This document shows positions 7,165-10,102 of a stretch of DNA of 10,102 nt, piece after piece. The stretch's first letter is position 1, and every line of letters starts with the position of its first letter. The position numbers and the translations under genes are program-made. The notes beneath the pieces are model-generated. The model was not told the origin of the DNA. It did not search any database and saw only the letters and a program-made list of their open reading frames with translations. The DNA is from an uncultured Ruminococcus sp. (lineage in GTDB: Bacteria; Bacillota; Clostridia; Oscillospirales; Ruminococcaceae): the NCBI GenBank assembly GCA_900553335.1, contig USCU01000025.1:1-10102 (forward strand), in the 5' to 3' direction.

Positions 7165-7605
7165 TTAAAATATCTTTTTAAAGTTTTTATGTTCTTTTGC
7201 ACATTCATATCCGCAGGCTTTATAAAATTTATGCGCTTCGGTTCTGTATGTACTTGATTCAACTCTTATACCAACTGCACCTTTAGTCTTTCCCCAGTTC
7301 TCTGCCGCTGAAAGCAGCTTCTTGCCGAGTCCTTGCCCCTGAAACTTTTCGTCAACAGCGAGCGCCATGATATTTACATAGGTTTCAGCATAAGGTGTGT
7401 CATAAATCTGTGCTTCAATGTATCCCACGGCTCTGTTTTCATCGTCTTTAACAGATAAAAGCAAAGTTTTCTCGTCCTTTGTGATTTGCTTTATCTGTAC
7501 AGCTGTTTTATCAGCCGAAAAATCATAGCCAAGGGAATTTTTATTTATTTCGCAGATGTTCCCTGCGTCCTCAGGCACAGTTTTTCTGATAAGAAAGCCT
7601 GACAT
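7165..7605 (-). CDS. GNAT-family N-acetyltransferase
   Basis: 146 residues, a single GNAT domain. N-terminal FLIRKTVPEDAGNICEI is the usual first strand and helix. Strand 4, VNIMALAVDEKFQGQGLGKKLL, holds a textbook acetyl-CoA loop, QGQGLG, at about 89-94. The C-terminal HKFYKACGYE is the classic GNAT motif B end. The ending resembles aminoglycoside 6'-acetyltransferase-like members, but the substrate is not readable from sequence. A short-form N-acetylglutamate synthase would suit the setting, yet nothing specific supports it. A strong AAGGAGG ribosome site (7611-7617) abuts the T-tract of a terminator-like hairpin, so expression may depend on read-through or attenuation. Confidence 0.86.
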   Translation of the reverse strand: MSGFLIRKTVPEDAGNICEINKNSLGYDFSADKTAVQIKQITKDEKTLLLSVKDDENRAVGYIEAQIYDTPYAETYVNIMALAVDEKFQGQGLGKKLLSAAENWGKTKGAVGIRVESSTYRTEAHKFYKACGYECAKEHKNFKKIF

Positions 7606-7616
7606 ATGTCCTCCTT

Positions 7617-7658
7617 AAAAAGTCTATAAGGGCAGACATAAAAATGCTGCCCTGATAG
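7617..7658 (-). terminator. Rho-independent terminator-like hairpin directly before the GNAT ribosome site
   Basis: On the minus strand, CTAT-C-AGGGCAG (7658-7647) pairs with CTGCCCT-T-ATAG (7635-7624): 11 base pairs with one C/T mismatch and an 11-base loop. AC and five T residues (7621-7617) follow. It would end transcripts coming from argG and the four-helix-bundle gene. The T-tract touches the AAGGAGG of the next gene, an unusually close fit that may indicate attenuation rather than a plain end. Confidence 0.65.
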
Positions 7659-7670
7659 TTACGATTTTAA

Positions 7671-7698
7671 TTGATAATTGACAGTTGATAATGGACAA
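7671..7698 (+). repeat. Heptad repeat array, left end of the four-helix-bundle cassette
   Basis: Four 7-bp units on the plus strand: TTGATAA, TTGACAG, TTGATAA, TGGACAA. The array ends exactly where the reconstructed gene's TAA stop begins (7699-7701). It is an imperfect inverted copy of the array at 8084-8111: outermost units match 6 of 7 and innermost units 7 of 7. Confidence 0.75.
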
Positions 7699-8091
7699 TT
7701 ATAATTTAAGGTTGCACTTAGTTGTCCTTGTAATAGAAATCAGAATTTTAATTATCTCTGTACAATCCTTATACATACTTTCAAATTGAGATGATGTTAT
7801 ATCTGTCTCTTATACACATCTGACGCTGCCGACGATATAATCAGTTTCTTTTAAAAGCCTTAGCCAATAGTCCGTTTCATATGCTTCCTTCAGTGAAATA
7901 TTAATTTTTGAAAGAAAGTCTTTTTTGCTTTGAGCTTGCTGAGCCTCAACAATGTTAGCTCCTATACTCGTTCCACTCTTGAGAATTTGATTGGATAAAG
8001 TATATTCTTTCTTTTCAGAATGCAGATAGTTACATAGTCGCACTATTCTAACCGAAAAATGAAAGCTCTTGTTTTCGATTACATTGTCCAT
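7699..8091 (-). CDS. Four-helix-bundle protein (23S rRNA IVP family), interrupted by an inserted library-adapter sequence
   Basis: As it stands, the frame from 8091 stops at 7810 after 93 residues. Its last eight residues (IVGSVRCV) and the stop are encoded by the adapter at 7803-7835 (I straddles the junction). Skipping those 33 bases gives an uninterrupted 119-residue protein ending at 7699, with a new tail containing QFESMYKDCTEIIKIL and ISITRTTK. This tail is what the family (PF05635/TIGR02436) has at its C-terminus. The N-terminal part shows hallmark segments: LSNQILKSGTSIGANIVEAQ (about 32-51) and DFLSKINISLKEAYETDYWL (about 58-77). Members form pentameric bundles; functions are largely unknown, with relatives in 23S rRNA intervening sequences and as retroelement accessory proteins. 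The ATG lies inside a heptad repeat with no clear Shine-Dalgarno. The gene begins 26 bp after argG. Confidence 0.85.
7803..7835 (-). other. Synthetic Nextera/Tn5 transposase adapter left in the assembly
   Basis: Read on the minus strand, 7835-7822 is TCGTCGGCAGCGTC and 7821-7803 is AGATGTGTATAAGAGACAG. The second part is the 19-bp Tn5 mosaic end and the first is the Illumina Nextera read-1 overhang, joined exactly as in the commercial adapter. All 33 bases match. It splits the four-helix-bundle reading frame and supplies a false stop codon. Removing it restores the frame. The flanks share TAT at the join, so the true sequence may also lack one copy of those three bases. Confidence 0.97.
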
Positions 8092-8111
8092 TTTCCATTA
8101 TCCATTGTCAA
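8084..8111 (-). repeat. Heptad repeat array, right end of the four-helix-bundle cassette
   Basis: Four 7-bp units on the minus strand: TTGACAA, TGGATAA, TGGAAAA, TGGACAA. The start codon of the four-helix-bundle gene (8091-8089) is made by the junction of units three and four. The array begins only six bases beyond the argG stop codon and is the inverted counterpart of 7671-7698. Confidence 0.75.
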
Positions 8112-8117
8112 TTACAT

Positions 8118-9347
8118 TTATTTTTCTTTTCTCTTAGCGTCAAGCTTTGCCTTAACCTTGATAGGAAGTCCGAACAAATTGATAAAGCCTGCGGAATCCT
8201 TCTGATCGTAAACATGATCCTCGTCAAAGGTTGCAACCTCTTCATCGTAAAGAGTGTACGGAGATGTAACTCCTGCGTTGATGATATTGCCCTTATAAAG
8301 CTTAAGCTTTACATCGCCCGTAACTGTCTTTTGAGTTTCAGTAACAAAAGCCGAAAGAGCTTCACGAAGAGGTGTATACCACTGTCCGTTGTAAACGATG
8401 TCAGCAAACTTGATTCCTATGTACTGCTTCATTCTTGCAGTTTCCTTGTCAATTGTAATAGTTTCCAAAACCTCGTGAGCGTGGTACAAAATTGCACCGC
8501 CCGGAGTTTCATAAACACCTCTTGACTTCATTCCCACCAAACGGTTTTCAACGAGGTCAGCAAGTCCGATACCGTTTTCACCGCCGAGCTTATTTAAAGT
8601 CTTGACAATTCCTACTCCGTCCATCTCTACGCCGTCGATAGCTGTAGGAACACCCTTTTCAAAATGAATTGTAACATAAGTCGGCTTGTCAGGAGCCTGA
8701 AGCGGAGAAACTCCCATTTCAAGGAATCCCTCTTTCTCATACTGAGGCTCGTTTGCAGGGTCTTCAAGATCGAGTCCCTCATGAGAAAGATGCCATAGGT
8801 TTTTATCTTTTGAATAGTTTGTTTCTCTGTTTATTTTTAGAGGAATATTGTGTGCTTCAGCATAGTCGATCTCTTCGTCACGGGATTTAATATCCCAGAT
8901 TCTCCAAGGAGCAATGATCTGCATATCAGGTGCGTATGCCTTTATAGCAAGCTCAAATCTAACCTGATCGTTTCCCTTACCCGTGCATCCGTGACATATG
9001 GCATCTGCGCCCTCAGCCAAAGCAATCTCAGCAATTCTCTTTGCAATAATAGGTCTTGCAAAAGAAGTTCCGAGCATATACCTGTTCTCGTAAACAGCTC
9101 CTGCCTGTACTGTAGGGAAAACATAGTCCTCAATAAATTCTTTGTTCAAATCTTCAATATAGAGCTTTGACGCACCTGTCTTTATTGCCTTTTCCTCAAG
9201 ACCGTCAAGCTCAGTTCCCTGTCCTACATCTCCCGATACTGCTATGACCTCACAGTTATTGTAATTCTCCTTAAGCCAAGGAATGATTATAGATGTATCA
9301 AGTCCTCCTGAATATGCAAGTACTACCTTTTTAATTTCTTTAGCCAT
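8118..9347 (-). CDS. argG: Argininosuccinate synthase
   Basis: 409 residues, typical of the bacterial type-1 enzyme. It joins citrulline and aspartate using ATP, the penultimate step of arginine synthesis, as a cytoplasmic tetramer. The N-type ATP pyrophosphatase P-loop AYSGGLDTS is at residues 11-19. The citrulline/aspartate-binding [17 protein letters not shown] segment is at about 87-103, and [13 protein letters not shown] at 120-132. A consensus promoter lies 41-68 bp upstream of the ATG, and AAAGGAG eight bases before ATG is the ribosome site. ArgR-type sites further upstream suggest arginine repression. The gene is followed within six bases by the four-helix-bundle cassette, and I see no terminator between them. 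Confidence 0.98.
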   Translation of the reverse strand: MAKEIKKVVLAYSGGLDTSIIIPWLKENYNNCEVIAVSGDVGQGTELDGLEEKAIKTGASKLYIEDLNKEFIEDYVFPTVQAGAVYENRYMLGTSFARPIIAKRIAEIALAEGADAICHGCTGKGNDQVRFELAIKAYAPDMQIIAPWRIWDIKSRDEEIDYAEAHNIPLKINRETNYSKDKNLWHLSHEGLDLEDPANEPQYEKEGFLEMGVSPLQAPDKPTYVTIHFEKGVPTAIDGVEMDGVGIVKTLNKLGGENGIGLADLVENRLVGMKSRGVYETPGGAILYHAHEVLETITIDKETARMKQYIGIKFADIVYNGQWYTPLREALSAFVTETQKTVTGDVKLKLYKGNIINAGVTSPYTLYDEEVATFDEDHVYDQKDSAGFINLFGLPIKVKAKLDAKRKEK

Positions 9348-9387
9348 TTTTATAACTCCTTTTGAATTTAATTTTTATTTTAGTGTA

Positions 9388-9415
9388 ATTATACACCCAT
9401 TTTTTTACTTGTCAA
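9388..9415 (-). promoter_or_regulatory. Sigma-A type promoter of argG
   Basis: Minus strand: a perfect -35 TTGACA (9415-9410), a 16-base spacer and a perfect -10 TATAAT (9393-9388). Transcription should begin near 9381, giving a leader of about 34 bases before the argG ATG. The spacer is one base short of the optimum of 17. Confidence 0.85.
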
Positions 9416-9421
9416 GCATTT

Positions 9422-9475
9422 ATTCAGAGAAATTCATGAAAAAGTTTGGTTTTTGCGTGAATTAGTGAATATTCA
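9422..9475. promoter_or_regulatory. Cluster of ArgR-like half-sites upstream of the argG promoter
   Basis: Five half-sites of the ARG box occur in 54 bp on the plus strand: ATTCA at 9422 and 9432 (one helical turn apart), TGAAT at 9458 and 9466, and ATTCA at 9471. The last two abut without the usual four-base spacer. They lie just upstream of the -35 box, where a hexameric arginine repressor could act. Individually they are degenerate and the region is AT-rich, so chance contributes. Confidence 0.45.
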
Positions 9476-9496
9476 ATGCATATATCCAATGTTTTA

Positions 9497-9510
9497 TGAA
9501 TATTTATTCA
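9497..9510. promoter_or_regulatory. Perfect ARG box (ArgR/AhrC operator candidate)
   Basis: TGAATATTTATTCA fits the ArgR consensus TGAATwwwwATTCA at every position. It overlaps the stop codon of the small membrane-protein gene (9508-9510) and lies about 80 bp upstream of the argG -35 box. Its spacing suggests cooperative binding with the half-sites at 9422-9475 rather than simple occlusion of the promoter. Confidence 0.6.
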
Positions 9511-9795
9511 TTTTCTGCGTTTTTTGCTTTTGTTTAGCCGTGAAGTATCAATTCCTGCTTCAGACAGCTCGGCCTTAAACTGTGCGTCAAGCCTTGCTCT
9601 TGAAGTACGGACATAAATATCCAAAACAACGGCAGCAATACCGCATACTGCAGCCATAATCAAAAACCAAGTTCCGTTTTGGGCCGCAGCAGATAATATG
9701 GCAAGCACGATTGCAGCTAAATAAAGCGCAAAGTAAATGACCATCAATACTGTCAGCAGTCTTACTTTTTGGATTGGATTCTCATAAGTCTTCAT
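9508..9795 (-). CDS. Small two-helix membrane protein, unknown function
   Basis: 95 residues. Two hydrophobic segments are seen, at about 13-37 (rich in Leu, Ala, Val, Ile) and 42-61. They are joined by a short QNGTW turn, so both ends should face the same side. The C-terminal third is charged and ends in a lysine/arginine cluster (NKSKKRRK), consistent with a cytoplasmic tail. I do not recognise a named family. It starts nine bases after the trmB stop. Its AGGAG ribosome site overlaps that stop codon (TAGGAG), so it is translationally coupled to trmB. Its own stop lies inside the ARG box. Confidence 0.75.
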   Translation of the reverse strand: MKTYENPIQKVRLLTVLMVIYFALYLAAIVLAILSAAAQNGTWFLIMAAVCGIAAVVLDIYVRTSRARLDAQFKAELSEAGIDTSRLNKSKKRRK

Positions 9796-9804
9796 TTATT
9801 TCTC

Positions 9805-10102
9805 CTAATTCAAGTATGCCTCAAGCCTGTAAATATTAAGTCCCTCTTTTGTAAAACGCTCCTCGTATTCAGTCATAATATTATCCTCAAATCCTGAGGA
9901 ATGAAGATCAAAGGTAACATTTTTAAGAGCAAATCCCGACTGGGTGAGCTGTTCAATCGAAAACTCAAAGAAATGAGTATTGTCGGTTTTCTGATGGATC
10001 TCGGCTGTATCGTTCATAATATTTTTGTAAATCTCAAGAAAGTTTTTGTGTGTCAGCCTGTGTGATGCGTATCTTTTTTTAGGAAACGGACATGAAAAAT
10101 TG
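9805..10102 (-). CDS. trmB: tRNA (guanine-N7-)-methyltransferase TrmB, C-terminal part
   Basis: The last 98 codons or so of a gene entering from the high-coordinate edge. The frame is open from 10101 and reads NFSCPFPKKRYASHRLTH, later EIHQKTDNTHFFEF, and near the end NIMTEYEERF and IYRLEAYLN. These are the RNA- and SAM-binding landmarks of TrmB, which makes m7G46 in the variable loop of tRNA using SAM. The usual family motif is NFSDPWPKxRH; here Cys replaces Asp and Phe replaces Trp, probably a lineage variant. An internal ATG at 10017 is not the start. The N-terminal SAM-binding half (expected total about 210 residues) is outside the window. It is transcribed toward argG together with the small membrane protein. 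Confidence 0.93.
   Translation of the reverse strand, partial: NFSCPFPKKRYASHRLTHKNFLEIYKNIMNDTAEIHQKTDNTHFFEFSIEQLTQSGFALKNVTFDLHSSGFEDNIMTEYEERFTKEGLNIYRLEAYLN

Noticed and set aside
7165..7605. GNAT gene as a short-form N-acetylglutamate synthase (ArgA)
   Set aside because: Context is suggestive, but the C-terminus looks like general or aminoglycoside-type GNATs, and no glutamate-binding signature can be read.
7803..7835. A natural Tn5/IS50 end or transposon remnant
   Set aside because: Only the 19-bp mosaic end (itself an engineered hybrid of the natural ends) is Tn5-derived. The adjoining 14 bases are the commercial primer overhang, and no transposase or 9-bp target duplication is present.
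7810..8091. The 93-residue version of the four-helix-bundle protein as a genuine natural truncation
   Set aside because: Its last residues and stop codon come from synthetic adapter sequence, and the missing C-terminus is present in frame on the other side.
9348..9507. Riboswitch or T-box in the argG leader
   Set aside because: The predicted leader is only about 34 bases and has no specifier, antiterminator or conserved aptamer. ArgR-type control by DNA sites explains the region better.

Overview
All intact genes in this window lie on the minus strand, so transcription runs from high to low coordinates. The base composition is AT-rich and the Shine-Dalgarno sites are strong (AAGGAG type). 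Together with a TrmB, a short type-2 ArgC and a TTGACA/TATAAT promoter, this suggests a low-GC Firmicute. A gut Clostridia lineage close to Ruminococcus/Oscillospiraceae is my best guess; this is inferred from protein style, with no database search.

Layout in transcription order. (1) 10102-9508: the 3' part of trmB (tRNA m7G46 methyltransferase) and a translationally coupled two-helix membrane protein. (2) 9507-9348: the arg control region, with one perfect ArgR-type palindrome, a cluster of TGAAT/ATTCA half-sites and a consensus promoter for argG. (3) 9347-8118: argG. (4) 8111-7671: a small cassette with one four-helix-bundle (23S rRNA IVP family) gene, bounded by inverted arrays of 7-bp repeats. 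A 33-bp stretch identical to a Nextera/Tn5 library adapter sits inside this gene and truncates it artificially. (5) 7658-6556: a terminator-like hairpin abutting the ribosome binding site of the first of two GNAT acetyltransferases. (6) 6488-3257: argH, a PfkB-family sugar/nucleoside kinase of unknown substrate, and argC, tightly packed. (7) 3256-2671: a 586-bp non-coding stretch with internal direct and inverted repeats and heptad repeats at its edges. (8) 2670-174: a membrane-anchored alpha/beta hydrolase, a histidine phosphatase and a SAM methyltransferase. (9) 161-1: the 5' end of argJ.

The backbone is arginine biosynthesis. ArgJ makes N-acetylglutamate by transacetylation, ArgC reduces N-acetylglutamyl phosphate, and ArgG and ArgH convert citrulline to arginine through argininosuccinate. 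The usual order is interrupted in two places: three genes lie between argG and argH, and three genes plus a non-coding repeat region lie between argC and argJ. The most important observations are the adapter artefact, the repeat-bounded four-helix-bundle cassette, the ArgR site cluster and the kinase embedded between argH and argC.
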